Assembly: GCF_027579695.1 (NCBI RefSeq)
Contig: NC_083570.1
Location: 4,123,001 to 4,187,000, forward strand
Length of the DNA: 64,000 bases
Direction: 5' to 3'
Origin: Neoarius graeffei
Taxonomy: Eukaryota > Chordata > Actinopteri > Siluriformes > Ariidae
The position numbers were made by a program, and so were the translations under genes. Below, piece after piece: positions 43,829-54,025 of this stretch (within the stretch, counting starts at the first letter, position 1; each line of letters begins with the position of its first letter). The notes under the pieces were generated by a model, which was not told where the DNA came from, ran no database searches, and saw only the letters and a program-made list of their open reading frames with translations.

Positions 43829-44246
43829 AATGTATAATAATTAAAGGTAGACTGCCTTTCAGATTTTTCTAATTTAGGCTATAAAAATAATTTTCCCTGA
43901 CACACAATTATTTTTTTAGTGGACTGAAAGCTACTTTATTCGACACTCAGACTTCAAATTTTATTACTTTTTTCCCCTAAAAGAACAATTAATGAATTTA
44001 GAGCCACGTGGCCCTAAATTCTCCGCCATTTTTTTCTTGCTTCACCATGACCTTATCCAACATGTTATGTCGTGCATGAGGTGGTGGGGTTTCCCCATTG
44101 TGGGATACAAATTTGTACCCTGAGAGAACAATGGAGGACCGACTACAGTAACGGAAAGTGGGAAGAAAAAACTCTGTATTGCGAAGGAAAGGAAACGCAG
44201 GACCAAAATAATAAATGTCAGCAAACACAAAAATCAAAAAGATGAA
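43829..44246. other. No gene recognised
   Basis: Begins TTAAAGGTAGACTGCCTTTC, a phrase that looks like the edge of a DNA element, but no matching opposite end was found. Frames at 43998-44237 show no domain. Confidence 0.35.
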
Positions 44247-44491
44247 TGTAACGGCTTCGCTGATCTAGTGGACACTGAAACAGGCAGGCAGGATCAATGT
44301 CAGTTTCGTTTTTATTTTTTAAACTGTCACTTAACACAAAACATGCTTTTCAGCAGTTTCAAAATAAACTATGTGTCACTGCCCTGATGTGATTTCAGCC
44401 AGGGACAGAGATTCACACTGCACACACACACCACCTTTACCGGGCTCGTGCTCCACTCACCAACTGGCACTTGGCCACGCCCCCCACCACA
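44247..44491 (-). mobile_element. Solo LTR, Gmr1-like (antisense)
   Basis: On the minus strand it runs from TGTGGTGGGGGGCGTGGCC to GAAGCCGTTACA, giving TG...CA ends like the 34288 LTR (TGTGGCA...TGTTACA). No internal gypsy sequence adjoins either side. No clear target duplication. Confidence 0.6.
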
Positions 44492-44759
44492 GTGAAAAAG
44501 AACCGTATACTGTCTTGCTCAACGAAATAAACTGCGCAGTATGATCGTGAATCGAGAGGTTGTTCACCAGAAGTTGTGCAATATACAGTAGGTGTATAGT
44601 CTAATTACACACATTTTCGCTCAGCAGTCTTCACCATCGCAATGATAAACAAAGAATCTTCTATGTAAACTATCTAATGCACAGGAATAATATTTACATT
44701 GTGAAATCACGACATACTTTTCATTATGACTAACGAATATTGACTAGAACACGCTCAGT
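44492..44759. other. No gene recognised
   Basis: Non-coding AT-rich sequence between a solo LTR and a LINE relic. Confidence 0.4.
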
Positions 44760-45990
44760 GTTTATTGTTTATTGCACATACAAGAACAAAATTGGCTTAA
44801 CAAAATATACCAAATACTAAGACATGCAGGGGAGGCCTGAAACTTGATGGTTTTTCAAGAGCCTCCTCTTATTAAGATAAAAATGACAATATTAAGGTCA
44901 ACTTATATAAAGCATAAAAAAGTTAATAATTAAAGTAATTGATCAATAGATAGCCGGGGAAACAAACATATAATTTGCTACAAGCAAATATATGAATTCA
45001 TGGTAAAATAACAATGATGACATCGATTTGCTGAGTAAAATGATAGGAATAAGCTTCAGATCAACTTACTGAACAAAACTAAAATTAAGCATGAAAACAT
45101 CGTCAATTATGAACAATTAATCGATCACAAGGATTTGGAAAGAGATCAGTGTAATTTTGTAGCTGGATTATTCAAGATTCTCTTTAGCAGTTGCTTCTTG
45201 AAAAGGGGCAGAGACGTATTGTTTTGTAATTGTTTTTTTAGACTATTCCATCCAAAGGGTTCTCTATACATTAAAGTAAACTGTCGCTGATTAGATTTGG
45301 TTCGAATCGGTCTTAAGTTATTGCACTGTCTTGTGTTGTGTTTGAGGATATCTGAGTTATATATAATGCTTTCTCTGTAATGTGCTGGTAAATATCAACT
45401 TCCACAGATGATTTTGTGAACAAAAAGACTAATCTGTAATTTGTTAATGTTGTATATTGTTAATATTTTTAAGTCATGAAACTAATTTGTTGAAGGGAAT
45501 GTATATGACACATTTGAAGAGATCCTAATAAAGCGTTTCTGTAGTAAGAGCAGTGGCTTTAGCATTGTTGGATAAGTGCTTGCCCATATAATATGTTCGG
45601 TACGGGTAAATCTAGGTGTAGTATAGAATCATAATTTTTGTGAAAGTAAATTTCCAACCTTTCATATTATTCCGATATTTTTGTCTATCGTTTTGCTAAT
45701 GAGCTCAACATGATTTTTCCATGCAAGTTTTTCATCTATTAAAATACCTAAGAAGCGTGTCTCTGTATGTTGTCAATATATATTTTGGCATTTTTATTAC
45801 AGTGTTTTTTACTTTTTCCCACAAAGATGATGAAATTTGTTTTTTTTTTATATTTAAGGACAGTTTGTTTGCTCAAAACCACTTATTTACCCCACTCATT
45901 TCAGAATTCATGGAGCTAACTCGGACATCAAATTTTCAGTGGGACATAAACAGGTTTGTGTTGCCTGCAAATACTAAAGTAAACAGTTTT
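44760..45990 (-). pseudogene. LINE reverse-transcriptase C-terminal relic
   Basis: Read on the minus strand with several frame changes: GNTNLFMSH (from the ADDTN.F box), NKWF-ANKLSLNIKKTNFIIF, DEKLAWKNHVELISKTIDKN, LLLLQKRFIRISS and EPFGWNSLKKQLQNN. This series is typical of the palm, thumb and C-terminal part of Jockey/CR1/L2-like LINE RT. It is heavily degraded and differs from the two L2 copies in the window. The exact clade is uncertain. Confidence 0.65.
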
Positions 45991-46388
45991 TTTGGATACA
46001 AATGCTAAGTTATTTACAGTGGTGCTTGAAAGTTTGTGAACCCTTTAGAATTTTCTATATTTCTGCATAAATCTGACCTAAAACATCTTTAGATCTTCAC
46101 ACAAGTCCTAAAAGTAGATAAAGAGAACCCAGTCAAACAAATGAGACAAAAATATTATACTTGGTCATTTATTTATTGAGAGAAATGATCCAATATTACA
46201 TATCTGTGAGTGGCAAAAGTATGTGAACCTCTAGGGTTAGCAGTTAATTTGAAGGTGAAATTAGAGTCAGGTGTTTTCAATCAATGGGACGACAATCAGG
46301 TGTGAGTGGGCACCCTGTTTTATTTAAAGAACAGGGATCTATCAAAGTCTGATCTTCACAACACATGTTTGTGGGAGTGTATCATGGC

Positions 46389-47437
46389 ATGAACAAAGGA
46401 GATTTCTGAGGACCTCAGAAAAAGTGTTGTTGATGCTCATCAGGCTGGAAAAGGTTACAAAACCATCTCTAAAGAGTTTGGACTCCACCAATCCACAGTC
46501 AGACAGATTGTGTACAAATGGTGGAAATTCAAGACCATTGCTACCCTCCCCAGGAGTGGTCGACCAACAAAGATCACTCCAAGAGCAAGGCGTGTGATAG
46601 TCAGTGAGGTCACAAAGGACCCCAGGGTAACTTCTAAGCAACTGAAGGCCTCTCTCACATTGGCTAATGTTAATGTTCATGAGTCCACCATCAGGAGAAC
46701 ACTGAACAACAATGGTGTGCATGGCAGGGTTGCAAGGAGAAAGCCACGGCTCTCCAAAAAGAACATTGCTGCTCATCTGCAGTTTGCTAAAGATCATGTG
46801 GACAAGTCAGAAGGCTATTGGAAAAATGTTTTGTGGACAGATAAGACCAAAATAGAATTTTTTGGTTTAAATGAGAAGTGTTATGTTTGGAGAAAGGAAA
46901 ACACTGCATTCCAGCATAAGAACCTTATCCTATCTGTGAAACATGGTGGTGGTAGTATCATGGTTTGGGCCTGTTTTGCTATATCCGGGCCAGTACGGCT
47001 TGCCATCATAGATGGAACAATGCATCCTGAATTATAGCGGCGAATTCTAAAGGGAAATGTCAGGACCAGGACATCTGTCCATGAACTGAATCTCAAGAGA
47101 AGGTGGGTCATGCAGCAAGACAATGACCCTAAGCACTTTTTTAATTTTTTTTTTTTACCCTAAGCACTTTATTTTAACTTTATTCTTAAAGAAGAATAAA
47201 TTTAATGTTTTGGAATGTCCAAGTCAAAGTCCTGACCTTAATCTACTGGAAATGTTGTGGAAGGACCTGAAGCGAGCAGTTCATGTGAGGAAACCCACCA
47301 ACATCCCAGAGTTGAAGCTGTTCTGTACGGAGGAATGGGCTACAATTCCTCCAAGCCGGTGTGCAGGACTGATCAACAGTTACCGCAAACATTTAGTTAC
47401 AGTTATTGCTGCACAAGGGGATCACACCAGATACTGA
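46389..47437 (+). pseudogene. Tc1 transposase (copy 2), broken
   Basis: The start reads MA followed by TGA. The main frame 46510-47037 gives VTSKQLKASLTLANVNVHES and VLWTDKTKIEFFGLN (first Asp). It stops at HPEL just before the second-Asp region; AAGACAATGACCCTAAGCAC follows, interrupted by a T-rich insertion with a repeat of CCCTAAGCACTT (47128-47170). The last frame, 47123-47437, carries [20 protein letters not shown] with the catalytic Glu. Inactive. Confidence 0.9.
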
Positions 47438-47605
47438 ATGCAAACGTTCACATACTTTTGCCACTCACAGATATGTAATATTGGATCATTTTCCTCAATA
47501 AATAAATGACCAAGTATAATATTTTTGTCTTGTTTGTTTAACTGGGTTCTCTTTATCTACTTTTAGGACTTGTGTGAAAATCTGATGATGTTTCAGGTCA
47601 TATTT

Positions 47606-50600
47606 AGATTAGATTAGATTAGATTAGATTAGATTAGATTAGATTAGATTAGATTAGATTAGATTAGATTAGATTAGAATTTTATTGATCCCTTTGGGAG
47701 GGTTCCCTCAGGGAAAGTAAAATTTCAGTAGCATCATTATAGGATAAACAGAGAACAGAATAGAAAAAAGAGAGAACTTCTAGATAAATTTAGTCTTTAG
47801 AAAACTTCTGGATGAATAATGTAAGTATTTACATATACAAATATATTAAAAAAGGATTTGAAAAAAGTCCAGCAGGAGAGGTATTGCACATTTTTATTGC
47901 ACATTGTCCAGTATTGCTTTTTGTCAAGCTAGGCTACTGCTCCTTCCCGTCCTCTGTCCTCCTGTTACCCCCCCCCCAGAGAGGAGTTGTACAGTCTGAT
48001 GGCGTGAGGGACAATGGAGTTTTTAAGTCTGTTAGTCCTGCACTTGGGAAGTAGAATTCTGTCACAGAATGCTGAACAGGCTCCTCTGGTTGCTGATGAC
48101 GGTGTGCAGAGGGTGACTGGCATCATCCGTGATGTTCAGTAGTTTGTCCATAGACCTCTTCTCTGCCACTGTCACCAGAGACTCCAGCTTCATGCCAACC
48201 ACAGAGCTGGCCTGCCTGATCAGTTTGTCCAGCCTGGATGTGTTCTTCTTGGATGTGCTGCCCCCCCAGCACACCACGGTGTAAAACAGGACACTGGTGA
48301 CCACAGACTGATAGAACATCCACAGGAGTTTCCTGCAGATGTTAAAGGACTGCAGCCTCCTCAGGAAGTATAGCCTGCCCTGTCCTTTCCTGTTCAATTG
48401 GTTGGTGTTGCAAGTCCAGTCCAGCTTGCTGTCCAGCCACAGCCCAAGGTACTTGTAGGAATCCACAGCCTCCACCTCGACTCCCTCGATCAGAACTGGT
48501 CGTGACCTTGGTCTGGACCTCCCAAAATCAATGACCAGCTCCTTGGTCTTCGAGGTGTTGAGCTACAGATAGCTCCTGTTGCACCAAACAGCAAAGTCCC
48601 TCACCAGGCTCCTATACTCCTCCTCTCTGTTGTCCTGATACACCCCACAATGGCTGTGTCATCAGCGAACTTCTAAACGTGACACAGCTCTCAGTTGTAG
48701 CAGAAGTCTGCGGTATACAGGGTGAAGAGAAGAGGGGCCAGCACTGTGCCCTGGGGTGCTCCAGTGCTGCTAATCACAGTGTCAGACATGATGTCCTTCA
48801 GCCTGATGTACTGCGGCCTGCCGGTGAGGTAGCTGGAGATCCAGGTGACCAGGCAGGGGTCCACTCACATCCTGTTCAGTTTGTCCTGAAGCATAAGGGT
48901 CTGGATAGTGTTGAAGGCACTCGAGAAGTCCAAGAAGAGGATCCTCACTGTGCCATTTCCCTGATCCAGATGCGAGTGGGCTGGGTGTAGCAGGTAGAGG
49001 ATGGCGTCTTCCACACCAACGCCTGCCCGGTATGCAAACTGCAGACAGTACTGGGCATGTTACACCTGGGGTCTGAGGAGGCTGAGGAAGAGCCGCTCCA
49101 ACATCTTCCTCAGATGTGAAGTGAGTCCCACCCGTCGGAAGTCATTCAGCTCGCTGGACTGGTTCTTCTTGGGAACTGGAACAATATATGATGTCTTCCA
49201 GAGGGTGGGTACTCTCCCCTGCTGCAGGCTGAGGTTGAAGATGCATTGGAGTGGTTCACCCAGTTCAGCAGTGCAGGTCTTCAGTAGTCGTGGACACACC
49301 TTGTCTGGACCTGCTGCTTTCCTGTGGTGAAGCTTCCTCAGTTGACCTCTGACCTGGTCTGCAGTAATGCATGGAGGAGTATGTGTTGAGGTGGGGGGAG
49401 GGGGAGGCTGCTGCAATGACTGGGGGGAGGTGTGTTGAGGGAAGAGGGAGAGATGGCTGCAGTGAGGGGGAGGGTGGGTGGTTGAACCGGTTGAAGAAGT
49501 CATTCAGCTCGTTCGCCCTCTCCACTGTCCCCTCAACCACTCTGGTCTTTGTGTTGTGGCCTGTCATGGTTTTCACACCTTCCCAGACCTCCCTCATGCT
49601 GTTCTCCTTCAGCTTCTGCTCCACCTTTCTCCTGTAGCTGTCCTTAGCTTCCCTCACGCAACGTTTCACCTCCTGCTGTGCTGCTTTCATTGCCTCCCTG
49701 TCTCTGCTCCTGAAGGTGGCCTTCTTCCTGTTGAAGACAGCTTTGACTTCCTGTGTTACCCATGGCTTGTTATTAGGGTAACACCTTACAGTCTTAGCAG
49801 GGGAGACCACGTCTGCACAGAAGTTGAGCTAATCCGTCAGAGAGTGTGTCAGGCCCTCTATGTTCTCACAGTGTGGGCTAAGCAGCACATCCCGGTCCAT
49901 GGTGTCATAACAGTCTCTGAGGGCATCTTCCATTTCAGGGGACCACCTCCTGTTGGAGGTAATTTGGACCAGGGGGGTGTACTTCGGCTGTAGACGAACC
50001 AGGTTGTAGTCAGACTTCCCTAGTGGGGGGATGGCTATGACTCTGCATGCATCCCTCACATTAGCATACAGCAAGTCAATTGCTCCATTGTTCCTACTTG
50101 GACAGTCCACAGCCTGGTAAAAAGCAGCCAAAGTAGAGTCCAAAGTAGCATGATTAAAGTCCCCAGAAATGATCATAAATGCCTCAGGGTGCTGTGTCTG
50201 CAGCCTTGCTGTGACAGAGTGAATCCTCTCACATGCAGCAGCTGCGTCTGCCCTTGGAGGGATGTAAACACAGATGGTGATCACGTGACTGATCTCCCTC
50301 GGCAGATAATATGGCCGCAGGCTAACGGCTAGCAGCTCCAAGTCTGGGCAACAAAAGATTGTCTTTACGGAGATATGTCCCGGGTTACACCAGTGGTTGT
50401 TCACATAAATGTTGAATCCCCCACCTTTGCCTTTCCCGCATGCTTTAGTGTCTCTGTCAGCTCTCACAACAGTGAATCCCCGCAGGTCCACATTAGCATC
50501 CGGTACGAGATGTGTTAGCCATGTCTCCATCAAGATAAATAAGCTGTTCCCCTGGTAAATCCGCTGGTTGTTCAGTGCGGATAGCTCGTCGACCTTGTTC

Positions 50601-50978
50601 AGCAGCGAGTTCACATTCCCCATGATAACGGAGGGAATGGATGGTTTGCAGCACCGCCGGTTGTCCACTAGCCTAGTCTTTAGCTTAGCCCTGGCTTTGC
50701 AGCCCCTGGGTCTCCTCCTCAGCTCCACTGGGATGGGGTGTCATATCCCGGCTCGTCCCATTGTTTTCAGGGCCAGCAGTTCCTTTCTTGAATAAGCAAG
50801 AAAACTGGCTCCTGGTTGTGTGTTAAAGTTAAAAATATCCATGTGATATGAAGAAAAACACTATGTCTTCATAAGAAGAGCAGAAAAGTAAAAAGGTGGA
50901 AAAAAGAGGTTTAAAGAACTAAAAACTACAGAGCTACTGGAGAGGCAGCCGTCTTCCACAGTACCACTACACTTTTTC
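47606..50978 (-). mobile_element. L2-type LINE, antisense, copy 2
   Basis: The 3' tail is the (GATTA)n array 47606-47679, then ATTGATCCCTTTGGGAGGGT. Endonuclease and RT lie further right on the minus strand. It is close to the copy at 24370-28690 over its whole length, but has no MITE in the tail. Confidence 0.9.
48062..50728 (-). pseudogene. L2 LINE endonuclease and reverse transcriptase (copy 2), broken
   Basis: The frame 49829-50728 is a nearly complete apurinic-type endonuclease: SVIMGNVNSLLNKVDELSAL, MIISGDFNHATLDSTLAAF and PPLGKSDYNL. Then 49265-49810 (linker), 49060-49503 (RT start: KVCPRLLKTCTAELGEPLQC) and 48062-48475 (YKYLGLWLDSKLDWTCNTNQ, C-terminal domain). The RT core between 48480 and 49060 is in several frames. 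It is better preserved in the endonuclease than copy 1, but not functional. Confidence 0.88.
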
Positions 50979-51372
50979 TATGCAGAAATCTAGAAAATTC
51001 AAAAGGGTTCACAAACTTTCAAGCACCACTGTAGTATAGGGTGACCAGATTTCTCTAGTCTGAGACCGGGACACTTTTGCGCATGACCATGCTCGTGCAC
51101 GCACACCTTTTTTTTACGTAAACGTGACACTCAGAGAGGTGCTCTATCATTTTGTTGAAGCTCACATTTATCAACATCTCACATGAAATAAAACAAACAG
51201 GCATTTTGTTATCTAGTAGCATAGTGGTATACAGATCAGTTAAATTATGGTCAGACAACAGATTTTGTAATGGCTGAGAATAGGCCAGGCTATGTCCATA
51301 GGCCACATTTACACTGATTTATTTCACCTGTTTGTGAGAACACCAAGAAGAATGCATATGCACATGTAGGCT

Positions 51373-51747
51373 CATCATCATTATCATTATCTCTAGCCAC
51401 TTTATCCTTCTACAGGGTCGCAGGCAAGCTGGAGCCTATCTCAGCCGACTACGGGCGAAAGGCAGGGTACACCCTGGACAAGTCGCCAGGTCATCACAGG
51501 GCTGACACATAGACACAGACAACCATTCACACTCACATTCACACCTACGGTCAATTTAGAGTCACCAGTTAACCTAACCTGCATGTCTTTGGACTGTGGG
51601 GGAAACCGGAGCACCTGGAGGAAACCCACGCGGACACGGGGAGAACATGCAAACTCCACACAGAAAGGCCCTCGCTGGCCACGGGGCTCAAACCCGGACC
51701 TTCTTGCTGTGAGGAGACAGCGCTAACCACTACACCACCGTGCCGCC
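51373..51747 (-). mobile_element. tRNA-derived SINE (type A)
   Basis: Perfect 12-bp target duplications CACATGTAGGCT (51361-51372 and 51748-51759). Tail at the left (ATCATTATCATTATC), tRNA-like head at the right. Confidence 0.95.
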
Positions 51748-52270
51748 CACATGTAGGCTATATCTCTAAAATTGTATGCACTATAGCATGAACTTAAAAA
51801 GTAGATATGTGACCTCAACATAGCCTCGGTCAGAATCAACCTTACTAACCATTTCCCACAACTGAATAAATAAAGCAAGAAGATGTGTACAATAGTGAAC
51901 AATTTAATGGAAGGTGCAACAGGCTGTTCAACACAGCAATATGGCCAAACTGTCAGAATGGTATGTTAAACAGAAACAAAAAAGAGACAAGTGATTTGAG
52001 AATATATACCGGTACCTCGGAAGCCGAGAGAGACCCTTCATACAATCCTTTTTTTTTATTCACCTTGTTATCCCGAGATAACGACATAATTAATTCAGGA
52101 TGTCGAGAAAACAACACAACTAATTCGAGATCTCAAGAAAACAAAACAATTATTTCATGATCTCGAGTAAACAGCTGAGAAATGGTTCATTCAGGTGCGC
52201 CAAGAGACTTGTGATATGCTGACTTTGGGGCTATTTCTCATTCTGTATAGACGCAACTTTGGTCATTAGA

Positions 52271-52456
52271 ATGTCTGGAATAATCGATCACCTAATAAGG
52301 CAATATTTTGATCAGGGGTTGACACAGGGAGAGATTGCATTAAGTCTTTTAATAAGGGATAATTTCAAAATTAGTCCGTGGCACCTCCGCAGAAGACTGG
52401 CCCGGCTTCCTCTCTACCGACAGAGATACAGTGATCCAGATGAGATCATGAAATAA
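52271..52456 (+). pseudogene. N-terminal HTH of an integrase-like (rve/DDE) transposase, remnant
   Basis: The frame from ATG 52271 begins MSGIIDHLIRQYFDQGLTQG, then ISPWHLRRRLARLPLYRQR, and stops at 52456. In fish there is a multicopy protein family with such an N-terminal helix-turn-helix (an IIDxLIRxYF..G.T..EI pattern) followed by an rve integrase core. The core is absent here. I recall the family from its proteins, not from a search. It is the only coding trace of the palindromic element. Confidence 0.5.
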
Positions 52457-52509
52457 TTGTTTTGTTTTCTCGAGATCTCGGAATAACGGTTTTGTTTTCT
52501 CGAGATCTC

Positions 52510-52992
52510 TGTTAGGACTTGGACTGTTTTGGCCTCTAGAGGCCGCTGTTATTTCCTTTTCGTGTCATATTTATTTTGGCCTCTAGAGGCCGCCACTGTT
52601 CCTGTGTTTTGTGTTTTTTTTTGTTAATTGCCTGTTAGTCCTAATTATCTTCACCTGTGTCCTTAATTAGTTTGTGTATTTATACCCCTGAGTTCAGTCC
52701 TCTTGTCACGGAGTCTTTGTGCTGTTATGTTTATCTCCAGTTTCCTTTGTACTGTGTTTTGTGGATCTTCTGAGCTTTTGCATTTTTGCCTTTTTCTTTT
52801 TGAATTATACTCTTTGTTTTTTTTTTTTGTTGTTTTGCCCTGGATTGTATATAGTGTACATAGTATAAATAAACCTTTTGTTACTTTTTCTACTTCTGCC
52901 TCACGCCTCTGCTTTTGAGTCATTCCCCTGGTGGGGGTTTGCTGGATCATCACACCAACGAACCAGGTTCAAATCCCAGCAAAACCCTAACA
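52510..52992 (+). mobile_element. 5' LTR of intact sushi-like Ty3/gypsy element
   Basis: 483 bp, from TGTTAGGACTTGG to AAACCCTAACA. The target duplication ATCTC is at 52505-52509 (and 57820-57824 after the 3' LTR). By eye it differs from the 3' LTR by one substitution and two 8-bp indels (GTTGTTTT here; GCCTAGTG in the other). It contains two copies of the 14-bp palindrome GGCCTCTAGAGGCC at 52531 and 52578, a TATA box and a poly(A) signal AATAAA at 52868. Confidence 0.96.
52677..52718 (+). promoter_or_regulatory. LTR TATA box and predicted transcription start
   Basis: TATTTATA at 52677-52684 lies 31 bases ahead of ACGGAGTCTTT (52708-52718). The distance is right for a transcription start at about 52708. 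The 11 bases from this start are exactly complementary to the sequence just after the LTR (52994-53004), which supports both the start site and self-priming. Confidence 0.7.
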
Positions 52993-52993
52993 G

Positions 52994-53004
52994 AAAGACT
53001 CCGT
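52994..53004 (+). promoter_or_regulatory. Self-primer-binding site
   Basis: AAAGACTCCGT follows the 5' LTR after one base. It is not a TGG-type tRNA site. It is the exact reverse complement of ACGGAGTCTTT at the predicted RNA 5' end. Tf1 and sushi-class elements start reverse transcription by folding back their own RNA 5' end, with 11 paired bases in Tf1. Confidence 0.72.
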
Positions 53005-53005
53005 C

Positions 53006-54025
53006 ATGACCGACTCGGCAGAGGCTGCTTCAGCTGTCTACCCGGCTAACCTTCAGGGAATTATGGCAGCTTTGACACGCTTCGGAGCGACCATGGACGC
53101 TCATGGACGTACGCTCACCAGCCAACGTGAGGCCCTTGCTCGCCACGAGGAACTACTTCAGCAAATTGGGAAAACCCTGGCACAGCTGACATCTCTGCCT
53201 GCTTCTCCTGCTCCTGATCCAGTTCCTGCTCCTGATCCAGCTCCCACTCCTGCTCCAGTGCCTCCTGCCATGCTGCCTTCTTCACCTCGCGAACCCAGCC
53301 TTCCTGCACCACAGAGGTATGACGGCAAGCACAGTGAGTGCCGAGAGTTCCTTACCCAGTGTCAACTCACCTTTGAGCTTCAGCCTACCACCTACACTAC
53401 GGATCGCCGCAAGATTGCCTTTGTGATCACCTTATTAGCTGGTAAGGCGCGAGCCTGGGCTACTGCTATCTGGCAAAGACAGGGACCTGAGTGCTTTGAT
53501 TTCCAGCTGTTTTCTGAAGAGATGCTTCGGGTCTTCGATCAGGCAGACATCAGTACCGACGCAGCCCGAAAGCTCATGTCCATCCGGCAAGGAGGAAGCG
53601 TCGCAGATTACGCCATCTCGTTCCGAACACTCGCAGCAGTAAGTGGATGGAACGAGACTGCCCTGGTGTCAGCCTTCCACCATGGTCTGTCTGACCCCAT
53701 CAAGGATGGTCTGGCCTCTATTGGATGCCCAAGTGACCTCGAAACCCTCATCTCACATGCTATTCGTCTGGACAACAGGATGAGAGAACGCCACCAAGCC
53801 TTGAGCCCCCCCAGCCTCCCTACCTCTAACTGGAGACTGTCTACCTCCTTCAGTGACTGTCCAGAACCCATGCAAGTGGGTCGTACTCGCCTCTCCGCAT
53901 CTGAGAGGGAGCGCAGAAGGAGGGACAAGTGCTGCATCTACTGTGGCAAGCCTGGTCACTTCCGAGCATCATGTCCCGAACTCTTGGGAAAAGGACCGCC
54001 CCGTCCAGCCGAGGGAGGGTTGTGA
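53006..54025 (+). CDS. gag: Gag of sushi-like Ty3/gypsy element
   Basis: 339 codons, ATG only 13 nt after the LTR. An N-terminal helical region is followed by a Pro/Ala/Asp-rich linker at about residues 70-95, then the retrotransposon capsid domain ([48 protein letters not shown]) and a CCHC knuckle (C310, C313, H318, C323). This is the capsid type found in the domesticated PEG10/RTL and LDOC1 proteins. It packages element RNA in cytoplasmic particles. The frame is uninterrupted. Its end overlaps pol by about 100 bases in the -1 frame, with a slippery site at 53986. The stop TGA at 54023 lies in a predicted stem. Confidence 0.95.
   Translation: MTDSAEAASAVYPANLQGIMAALTRFGATMDAHGRTLTSQREALARHEELLQQIGKTLAQLTSLPASPAPDPVPAPDPAPTPAPVPPAMLPSSPREPSLPAPQRYDGKHSECREFLTQCQLTFELQPTTYTTDRRKIAFVITLLAGKARAWATAIWQRQGPECFDFQLFSEEMLRVFDQADISTDAARKLMSIRQGGSVADYAISFRTLAAVSGWNETALVSAFHHGLSDPIKDGLASIGCPSDLETLISHAIRLDNRMRERHQALSPPSLPTSNWRLSTSFSDCPEPMQVGRTRLSASERERRRRDKCCIYCGKPGHFRASCPELLGKGPPRPAEGGL

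Larger units (their letters stand above)
46017..51031 (+). mobile_element. Tc1 element copy 2, split by an L2 LINE
   Basis: Left terminus CAGTGGTGCTTGAAAGTTTG at 46017 and the exact inverse ending at 51031, each flanked by TA (46015-46016; 51032-51033), the Tc1/mariner target. The transposase lies at 46389-47437. The LINE (47606-50978) sits in the right subterminal region after TCAGGTCATATTT, and the terminus resumes at TATGCAGAAATC. Confidence 0.92.
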
